Source: Pseudomonas luteola NBRC 103146 (GTDB lineage Bacteria > Pseudomonadota > Gammaproteobacteria > Pseudomonadales > Pseudomonadaceae). Taken from it: DNA of 64,000 nucleotides. This document shows positions 24,932-33,609 of this stretch, piece after piece. The first letter of the stretch is position 1. Every line of letters starts with the position of its first letter. Location: positions 1 to 64,000 of the forward strand of contig NZ_BDAE01000011.1 in assembly GCF_002091675.1 (NCBI RefSeq). The letters are read 5' to 3'. The notes under the pieces were generated by a model. It was not told the DNA's origin. It made no database searches and was given only the letters and a program-made list of their open reading frames with translations. The translations under genes were made by a program, and so were the position numbers.

Positions 24932-26050
24932 ATGAATTTCACGCTACGCCCTGCTGTTCACGAGGACCTCAACGCACTGGTTGAGCTGGAGAAACGGTGC
25001 TTTGAATACGACCGCCTTTCGCGGCGCAATTTCCAATGGATGCTGACTCGAGCCAATGCCTCTCTCACGCTGGTGGAAGAGGCTGGAAATACCCTGGGGT
25101 ACGCCTTGGTCCTGTTTCACCAAAACACCTCCCTGGCGCGGCTGTATTCCATTGCCATCGACCCGGCAGCTCGAGGGCACAAGCTTGGGCAGCGCCTACT
25201 CGAGGCTGCGGAAGCCTGTGCTATTGAGCGGGACTGTGCGTACATGCGTCTGGAGGTGCGCCCGGACAATACTGCAGCCATTGCCCTGTATGAACGCAAT
25301 GGCTATCTTCCTTTTGCAACCGTCGATGACTATTACGAAGATCACAGTCAGGCGCTGCGCTTCGAGAAACGTATCCGTCAGCCCGGTGAAGGCCGGCTAC
25401 GCAAGGTACCCTTCTATAGACAGACCACGGATTTCACCTGCGGCCCGGCCTCGCTTCTGATGGCCATGGGCGCGCTGGAGCCTGGACGCCCGCTGGAGCG
25501 TTGGGAAGAGTTACGTCTCTGGCGTGAGGCTACCACCATTTACATGACCGCCGGCCACGGGGGCTGTGGGCCACACGGCTTGGCCCTGGCCGCCCGACGC
25601 CGCGGTTTTCGTGTGAAGTTACAGGTTAACACCCGCGGCCCTCTTTTCCTGGAAGGCGTACGCAGCGAAGAAAAACGTGACGTGATGCGGCTGGTGCATG
25701 AGGACTTCAGCCGGGAACTCAAACAGACTGATATTGAACGCCTGATTCGAACAAAGCTGGATATTCCACAAATCATTGCCGACGGTGGTCTGCCATTGGT
25801 GTTGATCAGCAGCTTTCGCCTTATCCAGACCAAAGGCCCTCACTGGATCGCTGTAACCGGTTGCGACGAAGACTTCATTTACTTCCACGACCCAGACGTA
25901 GACCATAGCCAACATCGTCGGGAGCTGGACTGCCAACACATTCCGGTCAGTCATGCCGAGTTCGACAAACTCAGCCGCTTCGGCAAGAGCAAGCTGCGGG
26001 CTGCGGTGATCCTGTATCCTCCAGCCCCAGTGAAAAAGCCGGCAGCGTAA
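24932..26050 (+). CDS. GNAT acetyltransferase fused to a C39-like cysteine peptidase
   Basis: A 372-aa two-domain protein. Residues 1-150 are a GNAT domain (D-P-A-A-R-G-H-K-L-G-Q-R-L-L at 77-90 as motif A; A-A-I-A-L-Y-E-R-N-G-Y as the closing motif). Residues about 155-365 are a peptidase_C39-like papain fold. C170 lies in T-T-D-F-T-C-G-P-A-S-L, H304 in G-P-H-W-I-A-V-T-G and D320 in Y-F-H-D-P-D, so the Cys-His-Asp triad is complete. No ABC-transporter parts are present, unlike bacteriocin-exporting C39 proteins. It shares a divergent promoter region with the RimK-like ligase, suggesting a common peptide-modifying pathway. AGGGA precedes ATG 24932. Confidence 0.88.
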   Translation: MNFTLRPAVHEDLNALVELEKRCFEYDRLSRRNFQWMLTRANASLTLVEEAGNTLGYALVLFHQNTSLARLYSIAIDPAARGHKLGQRLLEAAEACAIERDCAYMRLEVRPDNTAAIALYERNGYLPFATVDDYYEDHSQALRFEKRIRQPGEGRLRKVPFYRQTTDFTCGPASLLMAMGALEPGRPLERWEELRLWREATTIYMTAGHGGCGPHGLALAARRRGFRVKLQVNTRGPLFLEGVRSEEKRDVMRLVHEDFSRELKQTDIERLIRTKLDIPQIIADGGLPLVLISSFRLIQTKGPHWIAVTGCDEDFIYFHDPDVDHSQHRRELDCQHIPVSHAEFDKLSRFGKSKLRAAVILYPPAPVKKPAA

Positions 26051-26095
26051 GGCGGTAGCGTACCGCTTCAGCGCCATAAGCCGGCTTCAATTTTA
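26036..26095 (+). terminator. Terminator structure overlapping the stop of the GNAT/C39 gene
   Basis: AAGCCGGC (26036-26043, inside the last codons) pairs with GCCGGCTT (26080-26087) and is followed by CAATTTT. A nested GCGGTA/TACCGC hairpin (26052-26066) fills the loop. Confidence 0.6.
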
Positions 26096-26151
26096 AGGTA
26101 GAAAAAGACGCTTGGTAACAACACTGACGCTGTTTCTAAAACGGAGCTCCT

Positions 26152-26331
26152 ATGAGCACTTGGGTTCTTCTTGTGGTGACCCTTCTGAATACAACCAATC
26201 CTCATACCGATAAGGGCAGCTCGCCCATGGTCGCCATGCAGGAGTTCAATTCTCAGAAAACCTGCATGGATGCGCGGACCCAGCTGATAAAAATGAATCC
26301 CTCCATCAGTGCGTCCTGCGTTCTCAAGTAA
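26152..26331 (+). CDS. 59-aa small protein with hydrophobic N-terminus and two cysteines
   Basis: ATG 26152 to TAA 26329-26331 encodes 59 residues. M-S-T-W-V-L-L-V-V-T-L-L-N forms a short hydrophobic start. A polar body follows with two cysteines, in K-T-C-M-D-A-R and S-A-S-C-V-L-K. GGAG lies 5 bases upstream, an excellent ribosome site. I recall many Pseudomonas small hypothetical proteins with this layout (hydrophobic start, C-x-x-A, and a C near the end), but no function. It lies 101 bp after the GNAT/C39 gene with terminator-like structure between, so it is probably independent. Hairpins at 26383-26401 and 26421-26435 may end its transcript. Confidence 0.7.
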   Translation: MSTWVLLVVTLLNTTNPHTDKGSSPMVAMQEFNSQKTCMDARTQLIKMNPSISASCVLK

Positions 26332-26548
26332 CCGGCCCCTCTGACATAGCATGGCAAGCTGCCCAAAAGCGGCTAGGACGCCTGCCAGACGAGTTCTGGC
26401 AAATGAGTCAGCACACTCGACACCCTTTTCGGGTGATTTCCACCGTTTTGTATGCTGCTGGCGGTGCGCTGCCGGATACATGCTGCACGAAACGCTCTTC
26501 GCCAACTAGTATTACCCAAGTTGCACTGTCAGGGTAAAGCGTCCCGGC
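26332..26548. other. Convergent intergenic region with two hairpins
   Basis: Between the 59-aa gene and the convergent mechanosensitive channel gene I see TGCCAGA-CGAGT-TCTGGCA (26383-26401) and CACCC-TTTTC-GGGTG (26421-26435, followed by ATTTCC), and no credible coding frame. Confidence 0.4.
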
Positions 26549-27838
26549 CTATCGTATGGTCAGATGCTTGTCATCCAGCGACGTTACCGCGTTGATGGGT
26601 CGATCCGACGTCAGAAAGGCACGCATGTCCGCCCCGCTGGGCTGTTGATAGATACGAAGCCCAAACTCCGGCAGGATCGCCAGCAAATGATCGAAAATAT
26701 CGCTCTGGATATTTTCGTACTGCGCCCAGATCACCGTATTGGTAAAGCAGTACACCTCCAGGGGTAAACCGCTGGAGGTAGGATCGAGCTGGCGAACCAG
26801 TAGGGTCATGTCCTGCCGAAGGCCGGGATGGCTACGCAGGTAACGCTCCACATACACCCGAAATGTACCCAGGTTGGTAATGCGACGTGTGTTGACAGGC
26901 TCCTGCCCGCGCTCAGCCAGCTTTTCGTTCCATTCATTCAACTCCTTCTGCTTATTATCCAAATAGTCCGCCAGCAAACTGAAACGATGCAGATGCCGAT
27001 ACTCATCACCATCGATGAAATGCACGCTCTGCTGGTCCAAGAACAGGCTGCGCTTGATGCGGCGACCTCCGGATTCCTGCATACCGCGGTAGTTCTTGAA
27101 CGCATCGGAGATGAAGCGCTTGGTAGGAATCGTGGTAATCGTCTTGTCGAAGTTCTGCACTTTGACCGTGTGCAAAGCGATATCGATGACATCCCCACTG
27201 GCGTTGAGCTGGGGCATCTCTATCCAGTCACCGATGCGCACGATGTCCCCGGATGAGATCTGTACGCTGGCCACCAGTGACAAGAGCGTATCCTGGAAGA
27301 TCAATAGCAGCACAGCAGCCATCGCGCCCAATCCGGACAGAAGAATCAATGGCGAGCGATCAATCAGCGTGGCGATGATCAGAATGGATGCCAGGCAGAA
27401 TATGCCGATCTTGAGGACCTGGATGTACCCCTTGATCGGCCGGAATCGCGCATCGGGACGGCGCTGGTAAACCGCATTGACAATATCGAGCAGATTACTG
27501 ATCGCCAACACGATAGTAAGGATAATGAACGCGCTACACACGTTCCCAACTACTGTGACCAATGCCTCCGGCAGGCCGGGCACTGCGAGTATACCCGTCG
27601 AAAGGATCAAGGCTGGCACGACATTAGCCAGGCGCGCGATCATCGGGGTATTGGTGACCTCGCTTTTAAGACCCAGCGACGCGCTGCTTAATAGCCGGTA
27701 AACACCCTTCACCAGAATACGCTTCACAATCCAGTTACATAACCAGGCAGCCAGCAGCAGCAAGGTCAGGCAAAACAGCGTGTAGAGCTCGGGATAGTTC
27801 CTGAGCCAGTTTAACGAGGCATCTAAATAAGTAGTCAT
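26549..27838 (-). CDS. MscS-family mechanosensitive ion channel, YbdG-like
   Basis: A 429-aa inner-membrane channel that likely opens under membrane tension during hypo-osmotic shock. About five hydrophobic helices occupy residues 15-180. The pore-lining helix is the Gly/Ala-rich L-L-S-G-L-G-A-M-A-A-V-L-L-L-I-F-Q-D-T, followed by the beta-domain motif G-D-W-I-E-M-P and N-F-D-K-T-I-T-T-I-P-T. A large cytoplasmic C-terminal domain with an inserted charged helical region resembles E. coli YbdG (about 415 aa). It is divergent from mtlR across 163 bp containing three ACCGGC direct repeats. Confidence 0.9.
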   Translation of the reverse strand: MTTYLDASLNWLRNYPELYTLFCLTLLLLAAWLCNWIVKRILVKGVYRLLSSASLGLKSEVTNTPMIARLANVVPALILSTGILAVPGLPEALVTVVGNVCSAFIILTIVLAISNLLDIVNAVYQRRPDARFRPIKGYIQVLKIGIFCLASILIIATLIDRSPLILLSGLGAMAAVLLLIFQDTLLSLVASVQISSGDIVRIGDWIEMPQLNASGDVIDIALHTVKVQNFDKTITTIPTKRFISDAFKNYRGMQESGGRRIKRSLFLDQQSVHFIDGDEYRHLHRFSLLADYLDNKQKELNEWNEKLAERGQEPVNTRRITNLGTFRVYVERYLRSHPGLRQDMTLLVRQLDPTSSGLPLEVYCFTNTVIWAQYENIQSDIFDHLLAILPEFGLRIYQQPSGADMRAFLTSDRPINAVTSLDDKHLTIR

Positions 27839-27907
27839 AATCTTTGCTTTTTAGAGTCGCACCATCCTGATCCGGACGGCGGGGAGGCGTTACGGTAGCA
27901 AAATGCA

Positions 27908-27939
27908 ACCGGCTTCTGTATGACCGGCGACAAACCGGC
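27908..27939. repeat. Three direct repeats of ACCGGC in the divergent ybdG-like / mtlR region
   Basis: ACCGGC occurs at 27908-27913, 27923-27928 and 27934-27939, in the same orientation with 15- and 11-bp periods, about 60-95 bp upstream of the mtlR start. They could be regulator half-sites; chance is possible given the GC content. Confidence 0.25.
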
Positions 27940-28001
27940 GTTACCTGACCCGGCATGGCCGTATCGTTGAGCCGCTAAAGACATTTCGGAGGAAGCGGAC
28001 T

Positions 28002-28952
28002 ATGCTGCGGTGGCCTTTTCCGTATAACCACAACACCACGGACCCGGCCATGACTCGACCTTTGCGCAAACGCGATCCGTCGTATGAACTGATGGACGAT
28101 CTTAGCGGCCATTCGGTGATCTACCGCGAGCACGGTTTCCCCTGCCCTCTGGTTCGCTGGCATTTTCACAAGGAATACGAGCTGCATCTGATCATAGCCA
28201 GCTCGGGCACAGCCTTCATTGGCGACTATATCGGCAGCTTTTATCCTTACAGCCTGTTCTTGACCGGTCCTAACCTGCCCCATAACTGGATCAGCCAAGT
28301 AGCGGAAGGTGAGGTCGTCGACAAGCGCGACATGCTGGTTAACTTTACCGATGAGACGCTTGAAAACGCGGCGACAGTCTTTCCTGAACTCAATGCACTG
28401 AACCCGCTGCTTGAGCGCGCCCGTTTCGGCATTCAGTTCCACTGTTCGCGCACCATCAATGAATCGGCAGATCTTCTGCAGCGTATTGCCGAGACGCGGG
28501 GTGCCAGCCGTCTGGGTCACTTTTTCGTACTGATGGAACTGCTGGCGACCTGTGAGGATTATCACCTGCTGAGCGGCGCGCCGATTCGTTCGGAAGACGA
28601 CGAACATACGCTGGACCGTACCAATAAGGCGCTTAACTTCATCTTCGAGCGCTATACCAGTGAGCTCACGCTTGAAGAAGCAGCAGAGCACCTGGGCATG
28701 ACGCCTACCTATTTTTCCCGCTTCTTTCGCAAGGCTACCGGGCGGTGCTTTATTGAATTCGTGAACAGCCTGCGTATCAGCAAATCCTGCGAGCTGTTAT
28801 CGCAAAGCGAAAAGGCCGTGACAGACGTCTGTTTTGAGTCAGGCTTCAATAATATTTCCAATTTCAATCGCCGCTTCCAACAAATGAAAGGCATGACGCC
28901 TACGCATTATCGGCGCCTCACGGTAAAACGCTTGACCGAGCAGAACGTATAA
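28002..28952 (+). CDS. mtlR: AraC-family mannitol operon activator MtlR
   Basis: A 316-aa transcription activator. The N-terminal half is a cupin-like sensing domain (H-F-H-K-E-Y-E-L-H at about residue 53). The C-terminal 100 residues are the AraC double helix-turn-helix: E-A-A-E-H-L-G-M-T-P-T-Y-F-S-R-F-F-R and V-C-F-E-S-G-F-N-N-I-S-N-F-N-R-R-F. Position beside mtlE and similarity to Pseudomonas MtlR, which activates mtlE in response to mannitol, sorbitol or arabitol, support the name. ATG 28002 is preceded by GGAGG; ATG 28050 is an alternative without a ribosome site. Confidence 0.88.
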   Translation: MLRWPFPYNHNTTDPAMTRPLRKRDPSYELMDDLSGHSVIYREHGFPCPLVRWHFHKEYELHLIIASSGTAFIGDYIGSFYPYSLFLTGPNLPHNWISQVAEGEVVDKRDMLVNFTDETLENAATVFPELNALNPLLERARFGIQFHCSRTINESADLLQRIAETRGASRLGHFFVLMELLATCEDYHLLSGAPIRSEDDEHTLDRTNKALNFIFERYTSELTLEEAAEHLGMTPTYFSRFFRKATGRCFIEFVNSLRISKSCELLSQSEKAVTDVCFESGFNNISNFNRRFQQMKGMTPTHYRRLTVKRLTEQNV

Positions 28953-29062
28953 ACCGGGTCCGGGCGACTGCTCATTGCCTGCCAATACCTTGCAATTTCT
29001 GTCACGCAGGCTCAACGCCAAAAACGCGCCAAGCCCTACTGCAGAGCGTTCTGTTGCCATTT

Positions 29063-29123
29063 CACACGCAAAGATCACTCGCTAATAAGTGCAAAAAAGT
29101 ATCAGTCTGAGTGTGTTTTCGCA
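29063..29123 (+). promoter_or_regulatory. Candidate MtlR-binding region upstream of mtlE
   Basis: In the 290-bp mtlR-mtlE gap, two loosely repeated elements containing GCAAA...ATCA lie at about 29068-29077 and 29091-29104. TGCAAAAAA (29090-29098) is also matched in inverse orientation by GTTTTCGCA (29115-29123). AraC-type activators bind such paired sites. The assignment is by position and pattern only. Confidence 0.4.
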
Positions 29124-29193
29124 TTTGTCTACCGCTTAAATTAAGGGGTGTAATCAATCGAACACGCTCCTCCTGTTTCGTAGTCTGGGGGTT

Positions 29194-29208
29194 AAAACAA
29201 CAATAAGA
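29194..29208 (+). promoter_or_regulatory. Crc/Hfq target (CA motif) in the mtlE leader
   Basis: AAAACAACAATAAGA contains AACAACAA (29196-29203), an exact AANAANAA motif bound by Hfq with Crc in Pseudomonas carbon catabolite repression. It lies 40 bases before the mtlE start codon, on the mRNA sense strand. Confidence 0.6.
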
Positions 29209-29242
29209 GCTTCTGTCGCTACGGCGCAGAAGGGAGTGCGAC

Positions 29243-30550
29243 ATGAACATGCTATTGAAAGCGCTTTTCGCTACAGCCGGAATTTGTGCCGTCACCTATG
29301 CTCAGGCCGCCACGGTCACCATCGCTACCGTTAACAACAGCGATATGATTCGGATGCAACGGCTCTCCAAAACCTTTGAAGAGCAGCATCCGGATATCAA
29401 ACTCAATTGGGTAGTCCTTGAAGAAAACGTACTTCGCCAACGCCTGACGACTGATATTGCCACGCAGGGTGGTCAATTCGATGTGCTGACCATTGGCATG
29501 TACGAAACCGGTCTCTGGGGCGCCAAAGGCTGGCTGGAACCCATGAAAGACCTGCCAGCCGACTATGATGTGAACGATCTGTTTCCTTCGGTACGAGAAG
29601 GTTTGTCCGTCAAGGGCACGCTGTATGCCTTGCCGTTCTATGCGGAAAGCTCAATTACCTACTACCGTAAGGACCTCTTCAAGGACGCCGGGCTGACCAT
29701 GCCCGAGCAGCCAACCTGGGAACAGCTCGGTGAATTTGCCGCCAAACTTCACCATCCTGACAAGGATCAGTATGGCATTTGCCTGCGCGGCAAGGCTGGC
29801 TGGGGTGAAAACATGGCGCTGATCGGCACCATGGCCAATGCGTTCGGTGCACGTTGGTTCGATGAAAAGTGGCAGCCAGAATTCATTGGCCCGGAATGGA
29901 CCAAGGCCGCCAACTTTTATGTCGATACGATGAAGAAGTACGGCCCTCCCGGTGCGTCTAGCAACGGCTTCAACGAAAACCTGGCGCTGTTCAACAGCGG
30001 CAAGTGCGCCCTATGGGTGGATGCCAGCGTGGCCGGGTCTTTTACGACCGACAAATCGCAAAGCAAGGTAGCTGACCAGGTGGGCTTTGCCGCCTCCCCA
30101 ACGCAGGTAACCGATAACGGTTCGTCTTGGCTTTATGCTTGGTCCCTGGCGATCCCTTCCAGCTCCAAAAATAAGGAAGCTGCACAGTCCTTTGTGACAT
30201 GGGCGACATCCAAGCAATACGCCACCTTGGTAGCTGACAAGGAAGGTATCGCCAACGTCCCGCCAGGTACGCGCAAGTCTACATACAGCGAGGCCTATAT
30301 GCAGGCCGCACCCTTCGCCAAGGTATCCCTGTCCATGCTGGAAAAGGCCGACCCGGCGCATCCCGCTGCCAAGCCTGTTCCTTATGTGGGTATTCAGTAC
30401 GTAACCATTCCTGAGTTCCAGGCTATCGGCACCTCGGTGGGCAAGTTGTTCTCGGCGGCACTGACCGGACAGATGCCCGTGCAACAGGCGTTGCAGGCTG
30501 CCCAGCAGTCGACCTCTCGCGAAATGAAACGCGCGGGTTATCCCAAATAG
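29243..30550 (+). CDS. mtlE: Mannitol/sorbitol ABC transporter substrate-binding protein MtlE
   Basis: A 435-aa periplasmic solute-binding protein of the CUT1 sugar family. It has a signal peptide (M-N-M-L-L-K to A-Q-A-A), a typical bilobal-protein motif Y-A-L-P-F-Y-A-E-S-S-I-T-Y-Y-R-K-D-L-F at about residues 130-150, and a C-terminal G-I-Q-Y-V-T-I-P-E-F-Q-A-I-G-T. It captures polyols for MtlFGK. AAGGGAG lies 6 bases before ATG 29243. It is the first gene of the operon, with a long leader holding likely MtlR and Crc/Hfq sites; a 116-bp gap separates it from mtlF. Confidence 0.95.
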   Translation: MNMLLKALFATAGICAVTYAQAATVTIATVNNSDMIRMQRLSKTFEEQHPDIKLNWVVLEENVLRQRLTTDIATQGGQFDVLTIGMYETGLWGAKGWLEPMKDLPADYDVNDLFPSVREGLSVKGTLYALPFYAESSITYYRKDLFKDAGLTMPEQPTWEQLGEFAAKLHHPDKDQYGICLRGKAGWGENMALIGTMANAFGARWFDEKWQPEFIGPEWTKAANFYVDTMKKYGPPGASSNGFNENLALFNSGKCALWVDASVAGSFTTDKSQSKVADQVGFAASPTQVTDNGSSWLYAWSLAIPSSSKNKEAAQSFVTWATSKQYATLVADKEGIANVPPGTRKSTYSEAYMQAAPFAKVSLSMLEKADPAHPAAKPVPYVGIQYVTIPEFQAIGTSVGKLFSAALTGQMPVQQALQAAQQSTSREMKRAGYPK

Positions 30551-30666
30551 CTTAACCGGTTCGGCGTGGCTGTAATGGCTGCGCCGCTTCAGGACAAGCC
30601 TGGCCTGACAGCTTTCTGGATGGCCGCCCTGTAGACCTCTCGCTGCAACGGTTCGGAGCGACTGTC

Positions 30667-31602
30667 ATGAGTACAACCACGTTGAAAAGCCCCGTCTCTA
30701 CCCAGGCACGAGCTCGTGAGCACACCGCCCGCAAGCGCCGGACCAGCCCCGGCTGGTTTCTGGTCAGCCCGTCGGTCCTGCTACTTCTGCTCTGGATGAT
30801 CGTGCCACTGGGCATGACCATCTACTTTTCGCTAATTCGCTATAACCTGCTCTACCCCGGTGAGAATGACTTTGTCGGTCTGGAGAATTTCGAATACTTC
30901 ATCACCGACACCGGCTTCATGCCGGGCATGACCAACACCCTGCTACTGGTAGGCAGTGTCTTGTTGATCAGTGTGGTCCTGGGCGTACTGATTTCAGCGC
31001 TTCTGGAAGCCACCGAGTTCTGGGGGCGTGGGATTGTACGGGTCTTGCTGATTTCCCCCTTCTTCATCATGCCCACCGTCAGTGCGCTGATCTGGAAGAA
31101 CCTCATCTTCCATCCGGTTTCAGGCATTCTCGCCGCCGTCTGGAAGTTTTTTGGCGCACAGCCAATCGACTGGCTGGCAAATTACCCATTGCTGTCGATC
31201 ATCTTGATCGTGTCCTGGCAATGGCTGCCCTTCGCCATTCTGATCCTGATGACCGCCATGCAGTCGCTTGATCAGGAACAGAAGGAGGCAGCGCGTCTAG
31301 ATGGCGCCGGCCCGCTTGCCATTTTTTGGCACCTTACCCTGCCCCATCTGGCGCGTCCCATTGCCGTCGTGGTGATGATCGAAACGATCTTCCTGCTCTC
31401 GGTTTTCGCTGAAATCTTTACCACCACCAGTGGCGGCCCTGGCTTCGCGTCTACCAACCTTGCGTATCTGATCTATAACCAGGCGCTTCTGCAGTTCGAT
31501 GTAGGCATGGCCTCGGCAGGCGGATTGATCGCTGTCGTGATCGCCAACATTGCCGCCATCATCCTGGTTCGGATGCTTGGCAAGAACCTGACCCAACAGT
31601 GA
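30667..31602 (+). CDS. mtlF: Polyol ABC transporter permease MtlF
   Basis: A 311-aa CUT1-family inner-membrane permease with six helices; the first follows a basic N-terminus with R-K-R-R-T-S-P-G-W-F. The coupling motif [20 protein letters not shown] (EAA loop) sits at about residues 210-230. It pairs with MtlG to form the channel. GGAG precedes ATG 30667; mtlG starts 10 bp after its stop. Confidence 0.95.
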   Translation: MSTTTLKSPVSTQARAREHTARKRRTSPGWFLVSPSVLLLLLWMIVPLGMTIYFSLIRYNLLYPGENDFVGLENFEYFITDTGFMPGMTNTLLLVGSVLLISVVLGVLISALLEATEFWGRGIVRVLLISPFFIMPTVSALIWKNLIFHPVSGILAAVWKFFGAQPIDWLANYPLLSIILIVSWQWLPFAILILMTAMQSLDQEQKEAARLDGAGPLAIFWHLTLPHLARPIAVVVMIETIFLLSVFAEIFTTTSGGPGFASTNLAYLIYNQALLQFDVGMASAGGLIAVVIANIAAIILVRMLGKNLTQQ

Positions 31603-31612
31603 GGATGCGACC

Positions 31613-32446
31613 ATGATGACGCTCAAGCAATCTCGTCGCCTGCACAGTGCCATTCTCGGCACGCTGGCCTGGATCATTGCGCTGGTGCTGTTCTTTCCAA
31701 TCTTCTGGATGATCCTGACCAGCTTCAAGACTGAAATCGATGCCTTTGCAACCCCTCCGCAGTTCATCTTCATGCCCACGCTGGAGAATTATCTGCACAT
31801 TCAGGAGCGCAGCGATTACTTTCATTTTGCCTGGAACTCCGTCGCTATCTCCTTTGGTTCTACGGTGCTGGGCTTACTGCTGGCGGTTCCAGCGGCGTAC
31901 TCCATGGCCTTCCATGAGACGCGCCTGACCAAGCAGACATTGCTCTGGATGCTTTCGACCAAGATGTTACCGGCCGTAGGCGTTCTTATGCCGATCTATC
32001 TGATGACCAAGAGCCTGGGCCTGCTCGATACCAAGCTTTCGCTGATCATCATCTATACGCTGATCAACCTGCCCATCATGGTCTGGATGGTCTACACCTA
32101 CTTTAAGGATATTCCTAAGGACATCCTGGAAGCTGCTCGTCTGGATGGCGCCACCACCTTTCAGGAAATCGTCAGGGTTCTTCTGCCCATCAGCAAAGGG
32201 GGCCTGGCGTCAACGGTCCTGCTGTCGCTGATCCTGTGCTGGAACGAAGCGTTCTGGTCACTCAACCTCACCTCGTCCAACGCCGCGCCACTGACTGCCC
32301 TGATCGCGTCCTACTCAAGTCCGGAAGGCTTGTTCTGGGCCAAGCTGTCTGCCGTCTCGACACTGGCCTGCGCACCTATCCTGGTTTTCGGCTGGATCAG
32401 TCAGAAACAACTCGTACGCGGCCTGTCCTTCGGCGCCGTCAAATAA
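31613..32446 (+). CDS. mtlG: Polyol ABC transporter permease MtlG
   Basis: A 277-aa second CUT1 permease with six helices, an early [13 protein letters not shown] motif, and the EAA loop [14 protein letters not shown] near residue 180. GAGGA lies upstream of ATG 31613. It sits 10 bp after mtlF and 17 bp before mtlK, in the middle of a tightly packed operon. Confidence 0.95.
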   Translation: MMTLKQSRRLHSAILGTLAWIIALVLFFPIFWMILTSFKTEIDAFATPPQFIFMPTLENYLHIQERSDYFHFAWNSVAISFGSTVLGLLLAVPAAYSMAFHETRLTKQTLLWMLSTKMLPAVGVLMPIYLMTKSLGLLDTKLSLIIIYTLINLPIMVWMVYTYFKDIPKDILEAARLDGATTFQEIVRVLLPISKGGLASTVLLSLILCWNEAFWSLNLTSSNAAPLTALIASYSSPEGLFWAKLSAVSTLACAPILVFGWISQKQLVRGLSFGAVK

Positions 32447-32452
32447 GAACAA
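32445..32452 (+). promoter_or_regulatory. Second Crc/Hfq-like motif at the mtlK ribosome site
   Basis: AAGAACAA matches AANAANAA and is followed at once by GAGGA, the mtlK ribosome site. It starts inside the mtlG stop codon. Binding there would block translation of the ATPase subunit directly. Confidence 0.45.
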
Positions 32453-32463
32453 GAGGATTTTCC

Positions 32464-33561
32464 ATGGCTACGTTAAAGATTCGTAACCTGCGTAAAGGCT
32501 TTGACTCCATCGAGATCATCAAGGGTGTCGACCTGGATATCAACGACCGTGAATTCGTGGTGTTTGTCGGTCCTTCCGGTTGCGGCAAGTCCACGCTGCT
32601 GCGCCTGATTGCCGGCCTTGAAGATGTCACCAGCGGCACCATCGAGCTGGACGGCCGTGACATTACCGAAGTCAGCCCCGCCAAACGGGATCTAGCCATG
32701 GTGTTCCAGACCTATGCGCTTTACCCCCATATGACGGTGCGCAAGAACATGTCGTTCGCGCTGGATCTGGCGGGAATTGCCAAAAGCGAAATAGCGAAGA
32801 AAGTTGACGAGGCGGCACGTATCCTCGAATTAGGTCATTTGCTTGAACGCAAGCCCCGCCAGCTCTCCGGCGGCCAGCGCCAGCGTGTCGCCATTGGCCG
32901 AGCCATCGTACGCAATCCAAAGGTCTTTCTCTTCGACGAGCCCCTGTCCAACCTGGACGCTGCCTTGCGTGTCCAGATGCGCCTGGAACTGGCCAGGCTG
33001 CACCAGGAACTCAAGGCGACTATGATCTATGTCACCCACGATCAGGTCGAAGCCATGACACTGGCAACCAAAGTGGTAGTGCTCAACGGCGGCCGTATCG
33101 AACAGGTCGGCTCGCCGCTGGACCTCTACCATCACCCTGCCAATCTCTTCGTCGCAGGTTTTCTGGGCACACCCAAGATGGGCTTCCTGAAAGCCAAGGT
33201 CATCCATACCAGCGCTCAGGTGACGGAAATCGAGCTAGCCAGCGGACCTCGACTGCGTCTGCCACGTGACGGCAGAGCATTGGCAGTCGGCCACGAAGTC
33301 ACCCTGGGCATTCGCCCTGAGCATCTCGTCATAGACCCTCAAGGTCAGCTGCCCGTGGTCACGGACGTAACCGAGCGCCTGGGCAGCGATACGTACTGTC
33401 ACATGACCACGCCGTCTGACGAACCCCTCACCGTACGCGTACCGGGAGACTTTTCGGGTGCCTATGGCGAGCGGCTCAAGCTGGCCGTTGATGTGAGCCA
33501 CTGTCATCTCTTCGATGAGCATGGGCAGGCCGTAAGCCGTGCCCTGCAACAAGCCGCCTGA
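32464..33561 (+). CDS. mtlK: Polyol ABC transporter ATP-binding subunit MtlK (UgpC/MalK type)
   Basis: A 365-aa ATPase energising MtlEFG. Walker [10 protein letters not shown] is at residues 36-44. The Q-loop Y-A-L-Y-P-H-M-T, signature L-S-G-G-Q-R-Q, Walker [13 protein letters not shown] and the H-loop T-H-D-Q-V-E follow, then a C-terminal OB-fold/TOBE domain of the MalK type from about residue 240. ATG 32464 follows GAGGA; the frame is open to 32236 inside mtlG without homology. Confidence 0.96.
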   Translation: MATLKIRNLRKGFDSIEIIKGVDLDINDREFVVFVGPSGCGKSTLLRLIAGLEDVTSGTIELDGRDITEVSPAKRDLAMVFQTYALYPHMTVRKNMSFALDLAGIAKSEIAKKVDEAARILELGHLLERKPRQLSGGQRQRVAIGRAIVRNPKVFLFDEPLSNLDAALRVQMRLELARLHQELKATMIYVTHDQVEAMTLATKVVVLNGGRIEQVGSPLDLYHHPANLFVAGFLGTPKMGFLKAKVIHTSAQVTEIELASGPRLRLPRDGRALAVGHEVTLGIRPEHLVIDPQGQLPVVTDVTERLGSDTYCHMTTPSDEPLTVRVPGDFSGAYGERLKLAVDVSHCHLFDEHGQAVSRALQQAA

Positions 33562-33609
33562 TCAACTGAATTCGCGTGGCTCAATAGGGCCACACCTGGA
33601 GACACCTGC

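Noticed and set aside
26068-26505. A 145-codon minus-strand frame opposite the 59-aa gene
   Set aside because: Ribosome-site quality and composition favour the plus-strand 59-aa gene; the minus frame has no recognisable motif.
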